This document shows positions 7,530 to 16,430 of a stretch of 64,000 bases of DNA, piece by piece. The translations under genes and the position numbers were made by a program. Source of the stretch: JAWLEP01 sp964553045 (GTDB lineage: Bacteria > Fermentibacterota > Fermentibacteria > Fermentibacterales > JCC-6); assembly GCA_964553045.1 (NCBI GenBank), contig CAZKJG010000001.1:62001-126000 (forward strand), read 5' to 3'. The notes under the pieces are model-generated. The model worked only from the letters and a program-made list of their open reading frames with translations. It searched no databases and was not told where the DNA came from. How positions within the stretch are numbered: the first letter of the stretch is position 1; every line of letters starts with the position of its first letter.

Positions 7530-9296
7530 ATGAAGATCTACACAGCACTGGCAGCTGCCCTGCTGCTCTTTGTTCCGGCGGCCACGGCGGCCACCTCCAA
7601 CCAGGCCATTCTGGAGGCCGAGGAGGCCGGGGAGATCACCGTCGAGGAGGCCGCCCGCTACCTGACCTACAGCGTGCTGGCGCCGGACAGGCTTCCGGCG
7701 GAGTATGCGGCCTTGGACACCGAGCCCTGCGGCACGCCGGCCCTGCACGAGGCCTACCTGAGGCTGGAGGCGGTTTCGGCCCCGATCAGGGAGGAGATAC
7801 TCACCCTGGCCAACAGGCCGGACTACGGAAGCAATCCGGAGTACACCTTCGACTCGGACGCCGGTTACTTCAAGATCCACTGGACCGACGCGGGGCCGCA
7901 CGCCACCAACCTGGAGTACTGCCAGGAGATAGCCGACGCGGCAGACCTCTCCTGGGAGACCGAGATCAACGAGATGGGCTACTACGACCCGCCATCCGAC
8001 CTCGGGCTGGGCGGAGACGAGAAGTACGACATCTACGTAAGGGCCCTCTCCGGCGGAACGCTGGGATACTGCACCGCTGCCGGCGAGCCCAGCGACCCCG
8101 ACACACCCAACAATGACAAGGCCAGCCACATCGTGATGGACAACGAGATCTACAGTGACGAGACAAAGGTCTGCACGGTCTCGCACGAGTTCCAGCACGC
8201 CTGTCAGTTTGCCGCAGACGTCGGGGAGCCCACCTGGTTCATGGAGAACTGCGCGGTGTGGATGGAGGAGCAGGTCTACCCGGATTACGACGACTACCAG
8301 ATGTACACGGGCGGCGACAGCCCCACCCGCAAGCCGATGTGGGACATCAGGACCTCCCCCGGAGGCCTCTACCACTACGGCGGCTTCATGTGGCCCTGGT
8401 TCATGGAGAACCTGCTGGGCAGCGTAGACGTGGTTCTGGAGGTCTGGGTCAACTGCGCGGAGACCTGGGGACCCAACATGATGGACGCCCAGACCGACAT
8501 GTTCGCCGCCCACGGCATGACGTTCGAAGAGGCCTTCATGCAGTACAACCACTACCGCTGGTGCACGGCCGACAACTGGTACACCGGCTGCGGCCTCTAC
8601 GAGGAGGAGGCCTCCGAATGGTACCCCGGACCGCTGGTCATACCCACCTACCACTACTTCGACGAGCTTCCGGCCTACGACATCGAGGACATGGTGGGCG
8701 TATACAACGACGTCTACGAGCTGGAGTGCTACGGCCTGCACTGGATCCAGGTGGAGCTGGCCAACTACCAGGACGGCTGGGTCACCATGGACTTCGACGG
8801 CCGTGACAACTTCGACTGGAACCTGTCGCTGATCATGTTCAACGACGCCGGCGGCAGCTACTACCAGTGGTTCGATCTCGACCAGCCGGACAACGAGATG
8901 TCGCTGGCGGTCGAGGCGGCGGGATGGGACTACGTCATCTTCTCGCCCGTCTGCATGTTCGACACCGGCCTGGACATGATCTACGAAGCCGACATCACCT
9001 ACAGCACCAACGCCGAGGGCGGAGTGGTAGCGCCCCAGCAGATGGGGCTCACCGTCTCCTCCAACCCCCTCAGCACGGCCGGGTCCGTGAACGTTGACCT
9101 GCCTTCAGCGGCCGCCGCCGAGCTCACCGTATTCGACATGAGCGGCCGGCGGGTGGCCACCCTCTGCAGCGAGGAGCTGGCCGCGGGCAGCCACAGCTTC
9201 GGCCTGCAGGACCTGAACCTGGATCCCGGAACCTACCTGTTCAGACTGGTCTCGGGCAGGGACATAGCCACTCAGAAGGCAGTCCTGGTTCCGTAG
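7530..9296 (+). CDS. Secreted HEFQH zinc metalloprotease, paralogue of the preceding gene
   Basis: 588 residues with the same layout as its upstream neighbour: signal peptide (MKIYTALAAALLLFVPAATA), a helical segment, HEFQH at exactly residues 219-223, WFMENCAVWMEE with the probable third ligand, and a C-terminal FlgD/T9SS-like domain (VFDMSGRRVATL) ending ATQKAVLVP. Shared blocks include DTEPCGTP, PPSDLGLGGDEKYD and YQDGWVTMDFDGRDNFDWN, which shows tandem duplication. It starts at an ATG behind GGAAAGAGAAAG, 60 bases after the previous stop. The catalytic region is more acidic and Tyr/Trp-rich than average. Probably an extracellular or cell-surface protease; the substrate is unknown. Confidence 0.82.
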   Translation: MKIYTALAAALLLFVPAATAATSNQAILEAEEAGEITVEEAARYLTYSVLAPDRLPAEYAALDTEPCGTPALHEAYLRLEAVSAPIREEILTLANRPDYGSNPEYTFDSDAGYFKIHWTDAGPHATNLEYCQEIADAADLSWETEINEMGYYDPPSDLGLGGDEKYDIYVRALSGGTLGYCTAAGEPSDPDTPNNDKASHIVMDNEIYSDETKVCTVSHEFQHACQFAADVGEPTWFMENCAVWMEEQVYPDYDDYQMYTGGDSPTRKPMWDIRTSPGGLYHYGGFMWPWFMENLLGSVDVVLEVWVNCAETWGPNMMDAQTDMFAAHGMTFEEAFMQYNHYRWCTADNWYTGCGLYEEEASEWYPGPLVIPTYHYFDELPAYDIEDMVGVYNDVYELECYGLHWIQVELANYQDGWVTMDFDGRDNFDWNLSLIMFNDAGGSYYQWFDLDQPDNEMSLAVEAAGWDYVIFSPVCMFDTGLDMIYEADITYSTNAEGGVVAPQQMGLTVSSNPLSTAGSVNVDLPSAAAAELTVFDMSGRRVATLCSEELAAGSHSFGLQDLNLDPGTYLFRLVSGRDIATQKAVLVP

Positions 9297-9307
9297 CTGC
9301 GAACATT

Positions 9308-9354
9308 GCGGGGGAGCGCCGCTCCCCCGCTCCATCCTCAACCCGCTGCGGGTT
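9308..9354 (+). terminator. Double hairpin after the second HEFQH protease
   Basis: A perfect 10-pair stem GCGGGGGAGC (9308-9317), loop GCC, and complement 9321-9330, followed by a second six-pair hairpin AACCCG/CGGGTT (9340-9354) with TTTCG after it. Together they probably end the protease transcript before the next operon starts at 9405. Confidence 0.6.
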
Positions 9355-9404
9355 TCGTATAATCCACCTTCGTCGACGAACGGCCCAACCGCGTGGGAGG
9401 TTCC

Positions 9405-10172
9405 GTGTCCAGGTTATCAGCCTCCGTCATTGCCGCGGCGGCGCTAGCCGCCTGCCTTGCCTGCGGCGACGACTCCGGCCGGGGGCGGGCGGACTTTCCG
9501 CTGCGGGACCAGCCATTGCTGGTGGCGGAGCTCGGGGGTCTTGACCCGGACATAGCCCTCCCGCGTTCCCTGACCCTCAGGGCGGAGGAGGTTGCACGCG
9601 CTCGTCTGTCCCCCACCGGATACCCGGCCGACACCATGAGACTGGCCGAGAGCCTGGCTCTGGACGCCGTGGCCGGAAACTACCTGTGTATGCTGGTGGA
9701 CGTTCACCTTCCGGCCGTGACGGTCCATGCAGAGGCCAGGAGCAACATCATCCTGCGGACTCTCGACAGCGGCGTGGCGGTTCGTCCCGCCGAGCTGTCC
9801 GCGGAGATGCAGGCCGGAACGTGGGGCAGCTGGCTGGGCCGTCAGGAGACGCTGGCAGGCCTGATGGACAAGTATCAGCCGGATGTTGTCATCATGCGTC
9901 TGCATCCCTCCTCGGCGGGACAGGTCCAGGAGCTGCTGCGGGCCTGGAGCGGCCGAGACCTCGACATGGCCGTCTACTCACCCCCCAGGCCCGGCGAGCA
10001 CTACCGCGGATGGGCCGTCCTCAAGGGGCCTTCTTTCTCAGGCGGCAGAATGGACGGTCTCACCATGCGGGGTCTCTACTCCACCCTGAGGGCCGTACTG
10101 GGGGTCCCGGATACTCTGAGGGCCGCCGAGGGAACGGCCGCATACGGCCATCTCAGGGTCGGGAATCGCTAG
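9405..10172 (+). CDS. Putative lipoprotein with an alkaline-phosphatase-superfamily-like C-terminus
   Basis: 255 residues. The N-terminus has a hydrophobic stretch ending LAACLACGDD, a plausible lipobox, so the protein is likely anchored on the periplasmic side of a membrane. The C-terminal part (WAVLKGPSFSGG, then GLTMRGLYSTLRAVLGVP) resembles the closing segment of phosphodiesterase/sulfatase-type alkaline phosphatase folds, but the metal-binding Asp/His motifs are not evident, so it may be inactive. GTG at 9405 is preferred over GTG at 9393 because GGGAGG lies four bases before it. First gene of a four-gene membrane/envelope operon. Function not established. Confidence 0.6.
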   Translation: MSRLSASVIAAAALAACLACGDDSGRGRADFPLRDQPLLVAELGGLDPDIALPRSLTLRAEEVARARLSPTGYPADTMRLAESLALDAVAGNYLCMLVDVHLPAVTVHAEARSNIILRTLDSGVAVRPAELSAEMQAGTWGSWLGRQETLAGLMDKYQPDVVIMRLHPSSAGQVQELLRAWSGRDLDMAVYSPPRPGEHYRGWAVLKGPSFSGGRMDGLTMRGLYSTLRAVLGVPDTLRAAEGTAAYGHLRVGNR

Positions 10173-10173
10173 C

Positions 10174-12453
10174 ATGGGCAGGCTGGTGAAGCGGCTTCTC
10201 GCATGGGCCGACGGGCTTCCCGCATCTCCCGGTCAGCTGGTGGCTCTATTCGCGGCCACGGTAATCCTGCGGAACCTCATGGAGGCCGCCGCCACCGCCG
10301 GGATCTTCCATGCCAGCGCTTTCCTGTTCCACTTCCCCATCGCCTACGTGTTCCCCATGATCACCCTGACCTGGCTGCTGCACGTCCTCTCGGGCTACCC
10401 CGCCGACCGGCTGCTGAAGGTCATGCTCCTCACCTGGACGCTCACCCTGCTGCCTCCGCTTCTCGACCTTGTCCTCGAAACCTCCACCGCCATCGGCTAC
10501 TTCCCCCTTCAGCGGGGGAACGCGGCCCACTTCCTGCTGAACTTCTTCAACCCGGCAGTGGAGCTTACCGGCACTACGGCGGGCATTCGAATAGAGGCCG
10601 CCATCGGATGCGTGCTGGCGGGCATCTTCGTAGGGGCCATAGCCGCCAGCAGAAGGCTTCTCCGCGGCGTGTTCACCACGGTTCTCTTCGCCCCCGTGTT
10701 CCTGGTGTTCTTCACCTGGCCGCACCTGGTGCAGATACTGACCTCGGGGCTGTTCTTCAACGCCGGCGAGGCCCAGCTCTACTTCCAGTGGCGGGTATCC
10801 ACCGAACCGACCCTGTTCGGTGGCGCGCACCTTACCGTCTTCCTGGTCGACATGGTTCCGACGGTTGTGTTCGGACTCCTGCTTCTTCGGGCCGTCGCCC
10901 GAGGTCTCTACGAGAGGGTGCGGAAGGCGTTTGTCTCCCGCCCCGAGTCGTACGTGGCCTGCCTGGCAGGCACCGTCGTCGCGCTGTCCGCCGCGCTGTC
11001 GGGCTCGGTGGTCTCCTTCGCCGACGCCTGGGCCATCGTCGGAGCGCTGCTCGCCGCATGCCTGGTGGCCGCATCCTCCCGGGCGGGGGGAGGAGTCGGG
11101 GCAGTCCTGCTGGGTTCGGGGCTGGCTGCTGCGGCGGCCACCGGATGGACCACTCTGGTCGCGGCCGGCCTGGCGGCCGCGTTGCTTTGCCTTCCGGGCC
11201 CAAGACGTCTTTCGAGATTTCTGGGCTACCCGGCACTGTTTCTGACCGCTGCGGCTCCGGTGCTGGACCCCGTAAAGACCCCCATGCTCCCGCTTATGGC
11301 GCTGCCCTTGGCCGCGGCGGCGATTCCCCGCCGCAGATGGCCCGCCCTGGCCCTGGCGCTTGCGGCGCTCATCCCCGCCCTGCTGGCTGCGCCGCAAAGG
11401 CCCACTTCCCCCGCGGAGGGAAGGAGTCGCGAGAACCGCTACTTCTCCCACGGCGCCAGAACTGCTCACGCCCATCTGGGGAGCATGGGCATGGCGGCCG
11501 CCGACGACGAGCTGACGCGCTTCGCCGAGTCGGCACATCTGCTGGGAATGGAGCACCGCGCCAGGTGGGGCTACCGGGTGGCCACCGCCAGGGGCGACAC
11601 CTGCTCGGAGCTGCTGAGGGTCGGCATAAACCTGGACATGCGCGACTGGTCGCCGCAACAGCTGCAGGACAACATGGACCGCCTGCGCTCCATTTCCAGA
11701 CGCGACGAGGGAGAGGCCCTCTTCACGGCTTTCGTGGCCAACGCCACCGCGAGGCGGGACACCGTCCTTCTGCGGTCCATTATGGAGGAGATGGGTCCGG
11801 TTCCCCGGCTGCACACCGCCTGGTCGAGGGTGCTGGTCAGCCTGGGCGATACACTGGGCGCATGGCGCCACGCCAGGCTGGCCGCCGCGCATCCCATGGC
11901 GTCCGGGAGCCAGCTGGCCTGGGCGGTGATGACGGCGGCGATGGCGGGCGCCGACTACGACTCGATCTACCGGGATTCCGAGTCCAGGCTGGGAGCCGAC
12001 ATGGAGCTGATGAAGGCCCGTCTTCGCGCCCCCATCGCCGCCGGTGACCCTCCCGACCGCCGTGACCTGCTGGAGCTCTGCCTTCACATCAGGCCCGAAT
12101 CGTCGGAGATACTCCAGCTGGCCTCGCTCTGGCACCTGCGCGCGGGTGACTACCACCTCGCGCTGCTGATGGCCGAGAGGGGTATCGCGGCCAGCCTCAG
12201 ACCGTCCAGGAGGCTCTTCGAGCTGGCCTGCATCTCGGCGGTGGAGGCGGGGGCCTGGAGCAGGCTGAGGGCCTCGGCCGAGTACGGCCTCAGGCGGTAT
12301 TCCGGCGACTCCATGCTGCAGGTATACCTGGCGGCCGCCCTCGCGGGAGGGGGCAGCCCGGAGCAGGCCGCCGCACGGCTGAAGGCGATGCCCGCCCTCC
12401 CCGAGCTCACAGGCAGGCTGGACTCGCTCTGCACCGCCGTCCTGGAGAGGTAG
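10174..12453 (+). CDS. Polytopic membrane protein with C-terminal TPR-like helical region
   Basis: 759 residues. Residues 1 to about 410 hold roughly a dozen hydrophobic helices; the remaining 350 residues are soluble Ala/Leu/Arg-rich helical repeats resembling degenerate TPR units (for example LASLWHLRAGDYHLALLMAERGI). No catalytic motif was recognised. The ATG lies one base after the stop of the preceding lipoprotein gene, and the next gene begins two bases after this stop, so co-translation is likely. The membrane-plus-TPR design is shared with the fourth gene of the operon. Probably a scaffold or transferase partner in envelope assembly (inference). Confidence 0.6.
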   Translation: MGRLVKRLLAWADGLPASPGQLVALFAATVILRNLMEAAATAGIFHASAFLFHFPIAYVFPMITLTWLLHVLSGYPADRLLKVMLLTWTLTLLPPLLDLVLETSTAIGYFPLQRGNAAHFLLNFFNPAVELTGTTAGIRIEAAIGCVLAGIFVGAIAASRRLLRGVFTTVLFAPVFLVFFTWPHLVQILTSGLFFNAGEAQLYFQWRVSTEPTLFGGAHLTVFLVDMVPTVVFGLLLLRAVARGLYERVRKAFVSRPESYVACLAGTVVALSAALSGSVVSFADAWAIVGALLAACLVAASSRAGGGVGAVLLGSGLAAAAATGWTTLVAAGLAAALLCLPGPRRLSRFLGYPALFLTAAAPVLDPVKTPMLPLMALPLAAAAIPRRRWPALALALAALIPALLAAPQRPTSPAEGRSRENRYFSHGARTAHAHLGSMGMAAADDELTRFAESAHLLGMEHRARWGYRVATARGDTCSELLRVGINLDMRDWSPQQLQDNMDRLRSISRRDEGEALFTAFVANATARRDTVLLRSIMEEMGPVPRLHTAWSRVLVSLGDTLGAWRHARLAAAHPMASGSQLAWAVMTAAMAGADYDSIYRDSESRLGADMELMKARLRAPIAAGDPPDRRDLLELCLHIRPESSEILQLASLWHLRAGDYHLALLMAERGIAASLRPSRRLFELACISAVEAGAWSRLRASAEYGLRRYSGDSMLQVYLAAALAGGGSPEQAAARLKAMPALPELTGRLDSLCTAVLER

Positions 12454-12455
12454 TC

Positions 12456-13937
12456 GTGCGGGACTCCCCGGCCCGGCAGCGACGGGCCGACGCCGCAGTC
12501 GCTGCGGCCCTGGCGCTGGCCGTCGGCATCGCGGCCCTCGCTTCGGGCCCCCCCGTGTTCGATGCGGTTGACGGAGCCGAGTTCTCCCTGGCCGGCACCC
12601 GCCTGGAGATCGCCCATCCGCCCGGATATCCGCTGCTGCTGATGCTGCTTCGCCTGGGGGGAGCATCCACCTACGCCGGCCACCGGGCTCTGACGTCGGT
12701 ATTGGCGGGGCTGGCCGCGGCCTCGGTGTACGGCGCGGTTCGAAGCTTCGGGCGGACGCCGGCGTCCTCGGCAGGCTCGACACTGGTGGTTACGATGTCA
12801 CAGCCCGTGCTCGGGCAGCTGAACCTTCTCGAGGTCCACGGCATGACCCTGCTCCTCTGCAGTCTGGCTCTCATGCTCCGCCGCCGTCCGGCCGGCGCCT
12901 ACTTCCTGGGACTTGCCGTATTCGGGGGGCACCCGGCATCCATCTGCCTGCTGCCGGCCTTCCTTGGCCGTCGGGGCTCGACGCGCCGGCTGGCAATGGC
13001 CGCTCTGCCGGCCACCCTTCTGCTGTACGTTCCGCTGCGGTCCGGCGACGCCACTCTTCTCCACTACACCTCGCCGTCGGTTCTCGGCCACTGGCTATCC
13101 TACCTTGGTCTGTACGGGAGCAGGCTGACGGGTCCCTCGGCCGAAAGGCTGCTGAGCGTCCTGGCCGCCCTGGGCCCCGCGGCCGGAGCGGCCGCGGCGA
13201 TACTGGTGCTTACGGGCAGGCCGCGGGACTGGCGGATGCCGATGGCGGCTGCGCTGGCGCTGGTCTTCATCACCTCCTACGACGTCAGGGACCTCTACGC
13301 CTACTGGTGGCTGGCCCTGCTCCCGCTCGCGCCCTGGCTGGCCGGAGGGCTGGAGAGGATCGGAAGGGTTGCGGGAAGCCGCCTCCCTCCGGCCGCCGTA
13401 GTGGCTGCGGTGGCGGCCACCGGTCTGGCTGGGTCCTGGAGGGCAGAAGACACGGCGGCCCGGACGGTTGCCACCGACCTGGTCAGGGGGGCCGGACCGG
13501 ACGGAGTGTACTGCACGGTGGGCCATCAGACCTTCTACGCCGCCTACCTGCTGGAGACCGAGGACCGGCGCCCCGACCTGGTGCCGGCGGACCTGTACGG
13601 CAACTTCTTCGGCCTGCGTCTGGGATCGCCTGCGGGAGATCTGCCCGACAGCGTCGGCCGCAGGGCCGTCTACGCCACCAGGGCGTGGCGAAGCCTCCCC
13701 CTCAACGGCCTCCTGTTCACCTTGGATCCGCCGAACCTGGCCTGGCACTCCTACGACGTCTTCAGCCTGCGGCCCGAGACCGACGATCCCCTGGCCAGGG
13801 ACCAGCTGGCCGAGTGCTGGCTCCGCAGGGCCCTGGCCCTGGAGGGCCGCGAACGGGCGCGGGCCTTCTCCGTTGCCGAGAGCCTGGCCTCCACCCGCGA
13901 GACGGCAGGGAGGGTGCATGAGCTCCGCGACCGGTAG
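12456..13937 (+). CDS. DUF2723 family membrane protein (O-mannosyltransferase-like GT-C fold)
   Basis: 493 residues with about ten transmembrane helices. The loop after the first helix reads FDAVDGAEFSLAGTRLEIAH followed by PPGYPL, the DUF2723 signature in which the acidic residue pair and HPPGYPL motif are conserved; this family is related to eukaryotic TMEM260 O-mannosyltransferase. Likely transfers a sugar from a lipid carrier on the outer face of the inner membrane; acceptor and donor are unknown. It starts at a GTG two bases after the upstream stop, and its 3' end overlaps the next gene by 20 bases. Confidence 0.75.
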   Translation: MRDSPARQRRADAAVAAALALAVGIAALASGPPVFDAVDGAEFSLAGTRLEIAHPPGYPLLLMLLRLGGASTYAGHRALTSVLAGLAAASVYGAVRSFGRTPASSAGSTLVVTMSQPVLGQLNLLEVHGMTLLLCSLALMLRRRPAGAYFLGLAVFGGHPASICLLPAFLGRRGSTRRLAMAALPATLLLYVPLRSGDATLLHYTSPSVLGHWLSYLGLYGSRLTGPSAERLLSVLAALGPAAGAAAAILVLTGRPRDWRMPMAAALALVFITSYDVRDLYAYWWLALLPLAPWLAGGLERIGRVAGSRLPPAAVVAAVAATGLAGSWRAEDTAARTVATDLVRGAGPDGVYCTVGHQTFYAAYLLETEDRRPDLVPADLYGNFFGLRLGSPAGDLPDSVGRRAVYATRAWRSLPLNGLLFTLDPPNLAWHSYDVFSLRPETDDPLARDQLAECWLRRALALEGRERARAFSVAESLASTRETAGRVHELRDR

Positions 13938-16380
13938 GCGCAAGGCCCTGGCGGCGGTGCTGCTGCTGGCGGCTCTGGGGGGACTGTACAGCCTGACTCC
14001 CATACACAACGCCAATTTCTTCTGGCACCTCCGAAACGGCCTGGACATACTTGACACCGGCACGGTGCGCACCACCGACCCGTTCACCCACACCATGTGC
14101 GGCCGCGAGTGGCTGCAGCAGGAGTGGGGGGCCGAGGTGGCCATGGCGCTGTCCTGGCGCATGGGTGGGGAGGCGGGCCCCGTGCTGCTGAAGGCCCTGC
14201 TGGTGACCGCCGCCATAGTCCTGGCCGGACTGGAGGCCCGAAGGCGGGGAGCCGACTGGAGGGCCGTGGCCTTCGTGGGGGTTCTCTGGCTCGCACTCAG
14301 CCACCCCAGGTGGGTAGCCCGACCGCACGTGACCACCATCATGTTCTTCTCGCTCTACCTGTTCCTGGTTCCGAGGATAAGGCAAAGGGGCCTGGTCGCG
14401 GGACTGGCAGTTTTCGTCCCCCTTCAGGTCCTGTGGGCCAACTGCCACGCCGGATTCGTGATGGGCCCCTTCCTGCTGGCCCTCCCCCTTGCCGACGACC
14501 TGGCGGGCCGCAGGTGGGGCAGCGCGCTGCGATGGGCACCGCTGCCGGGGGCAGCCCTGGCCGTCTCGGTCGTCCATCCCAACGGAATCGGATCCCTGCG
14601 CTACCTGACGGGGTTCCTCTCCCAGCCGCTGTTCAGACAGACCATAAGGGAGTGGTGGAGCCCGTTCGACCCGCGCTACCAGCCTGGCCTGCCGCTCTCC
14701 AGGACCGCCTTCGCGCTGATCCTGCTGACGGTTCTAGCCGCGGTCATGGTCTGGCGGCGCAGAAAACGGGTCAGGCCGTCGACAATCGTCGGGCTGGTGG
14801 CTCTCACCCTGGCCTCGGCGATGGCCTCCCGCAACATCGAGCTGCTGTCCATGGCCGGGCTTGCCTGGCTGGCGCCCCTGGCCGGGAGACGGGTCAACCG
14901 CTGGCTTGCCTGTGGCCTGCTGGCGGCTGCCGCCGCGGTGCCCTTTCTGTTCGGCGTTCCCAGGGAGGTGGGCCCATCGAGGAACCTGGGGGTCTCGGTG
15001 GACTGGAGCATCTACCCCAGGGAGACGTCCCACTTTCTCGAGGAGCATCCGGGCCTGCTTGCGGGGACCCTGTTCAATACCCACGAGATAGCCGGATACC
15101 TGGAGTACAGGCTGGGCGAAAGACTGCCCCTCTACATGGATGGCCGCTGTCTGCTCTACCCCGAGTCATTCCACGCCGAGTACCTTGCCATGACTTCTCC
15201 AGCCTCCCGGGCGGAGGCCCTTCCGGTACAGGCCGGTGTTCTCATGAGCCGGGAGATCGACCTGGCCGTCGTGCACTGGCCCTCCACGGAGGGCTCGGCG
15301 GCCTTCCTTCTGGCCGACCTGCCCTTCTGGAGACCCGTGCACTGGGACGAGGTGGCCCTCGTATACGTCCGCGAGGACCTGCTTCGGCGCCAGGGGCTGG
15401 ACTCGCTCGGATTCGGGAATGTCGATCCCCTCAGGTCCGGGGACCTGCTGGAAATGCCCCCCTATCTCATACCCGCCGGCCTGGCTCCTGAGCTGGCCCG
15501 GGCCGCCGGAAAAGGACTGGACGGTGCGGCCGTTCAGCTGGCGATGCTCCGGCTGGCCGAAGGGGCTCCGGAGGAGGCGGCGGACATTGCCGGCTCCATC
15601 GGCGACACCCGCCTGAAGAACAGCCTGACATCCGCCCTGAACCCTTCTGAGGAGCTGCCGGAATCCCCGAATCCCGTTGTGGCCACGGCCGCATGCTGGA
15701 GCCGGGCGGTGGCCGGAAGGCCGGACGCGGCCCTGGCGGCGGCCCGGATGTCGGACGACCCGGTTCTGGTCAACGCGGCCACTGCCCTGGCCGGAGGCCG
15801 TCCGAGCCCGGAGCCCGAGCTGCCCTGGGTGATGAAGCCCGGAATGCTGGCCCTGTCTCAGCCGCCGGCCCCGGAGGCCACCGCCGCCGTCTCGGCCCGG
15901 GCCTCCGCCCTGTGGTGCTGCGGGCTTCGAGACTCGGCGACAACCGCCGCAAGGCGGGTGCTGGAGTCCGAGGAAACGCAGCCATGGCAGCTGGCCTCAG
16001 CCGCGGTTCTTCTGGTCATGGACGGCTGCCTCGAGGATGGCGCAGCCGCCGCCCGCCGGGCCCTGAAGGCCAGGCCGGCGCCGTTCAGTCTGTACGCAAT
16101 GGGAGTAGCCGCGCGGGAGGCCGGCCGCAGCTTCGAAGCGGTGGCCTTCCTGCGGCGGGCAGTTCGCCTGTCCCCCGATTTCTCGCCGGCGGCACTGGCC
16201 CTGGCAGACCTTCTATGGAATGGGGGTTCGATGGAGGAGGCGGTGAGCCTCTACTCCCGCATCGGTGCCGGGGAAACGCCGCTTCCGCAGAAGGCCGTTC
16301 GAAGGCTGGAGCTGGCAGAGGTGCTCGGTCCGGGCTTTCTTGACAGCATGGCCGCCGCGGTTAAGGATTCAGGTACATAG
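13918..16380 (+). CDS. GT-C-like polytopic membrane protein with C-terminal TPR region
   Basis: 820 residues from the ATG at 13918, which follows GGCAGGGAGG and overlaps DUF2723 by 20 bases. The first loop, FFWHLRNGLDIL, then TTDPFTHT and WLQQEWGAEV, resembles a widespread bacterial membrane family with a WHL-G-IL / DPFS-T / EWL pattern, probably GT-C glycosyltransferases. About ten membrane helices reach residue ~350. A periplasmic domain follows, then TPR-like helices near the C-terminus (ALKARPAPFSLYAMGVAARE). Together with DUF2723 it suggests surface glycan or glycoprotein synthesis; this is inference. Confidence 0.65.
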   Translation: MSSATGRRKALAAVLLLAALGGLYSLTPIHNANFFWHLRNGLDILDTGTVRTTDPFTHTMCGREWLQQEWGAEVAMALSWRMGGEAGPVLLKALLVTAAIVLAGLEARRRGADWRAVAFVGVLWLALSHPRWVARPHVTTIMFFSLYLFLVPRIRQRGLVAGLAVFVPLQVLWANCHAGFVMGPFLLALPLADDLAGRRWGSALRWAPLPGAALAVSVVHPNGIGSLRYLTGFLSQPLFRQTIREWWSPFDPRYQPGLPLSRTAFALILLTVLAAVMVWRRRKRVRPSTIVGLVALTLASAMASRNIELLSMAGLAWLAPLAGRRVNRWLACGLLAAAAAVPFLFGVPREVGPSRNLGVSVDWSIYPRETSHFLEEHPGLLAGTLFNTHEIAGYLEYRLGERLPLYMDGRCLLYPESFHAEYLAMTSPASRAEALPVQAGVLMSREIDLAVVHWPSTEGSAAFLLADLPFWRPVHWDEVALVYVREDLLRRQGLDSLGFGNVDPLRSGDLLEMPPYLIPAGLAPELARAAGKGLDGAAVQLAMLRLAEGAPEEAADIAGSIGDTRLKNSLTSALNPSEELPESPNPVVATAACWSRAVAGRPDAALAAARMSDDPVLVNAATALAGGRPSPEPELPWVMKPGMLALSQPPAPEATAAVSARASALWCCGLRDSATTAARRVLESEETQPWQLASAAVLLVMDGCLEDGAAAARRALKARPAPFSLYAMGVAAREAGRSFEAVAFLRRAVRLSPDFSPAALALADLLWNGGSMEEAVSLYSRIGAGETPLPQKAVRRLELAEVLGPGFLDSMAAAVKDSGT

Positions 16381-16430
16381 GCTCAGTCATTTACAGGACA
16401 TTACCGCATTAAACACTCTAAGGGGTTGAG

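Noticed and set aside
10246..12783. An 845-codon antisense open frame across the membrane-protein operon
   Set aside because: Composition (Gly/Gln/Arg/His rich), no motifs, and full overlap with tightly spaced sense genes.
13468..13917. N-terminal extension of the GT-C-like protein
   Set aside because: The 150 extra codons overlap the DUF2723 gene in another frame and are Arg/Pro/Ser-rich; the ATG at 13918 has a good ribosome site and starts the hydrophobic segment.
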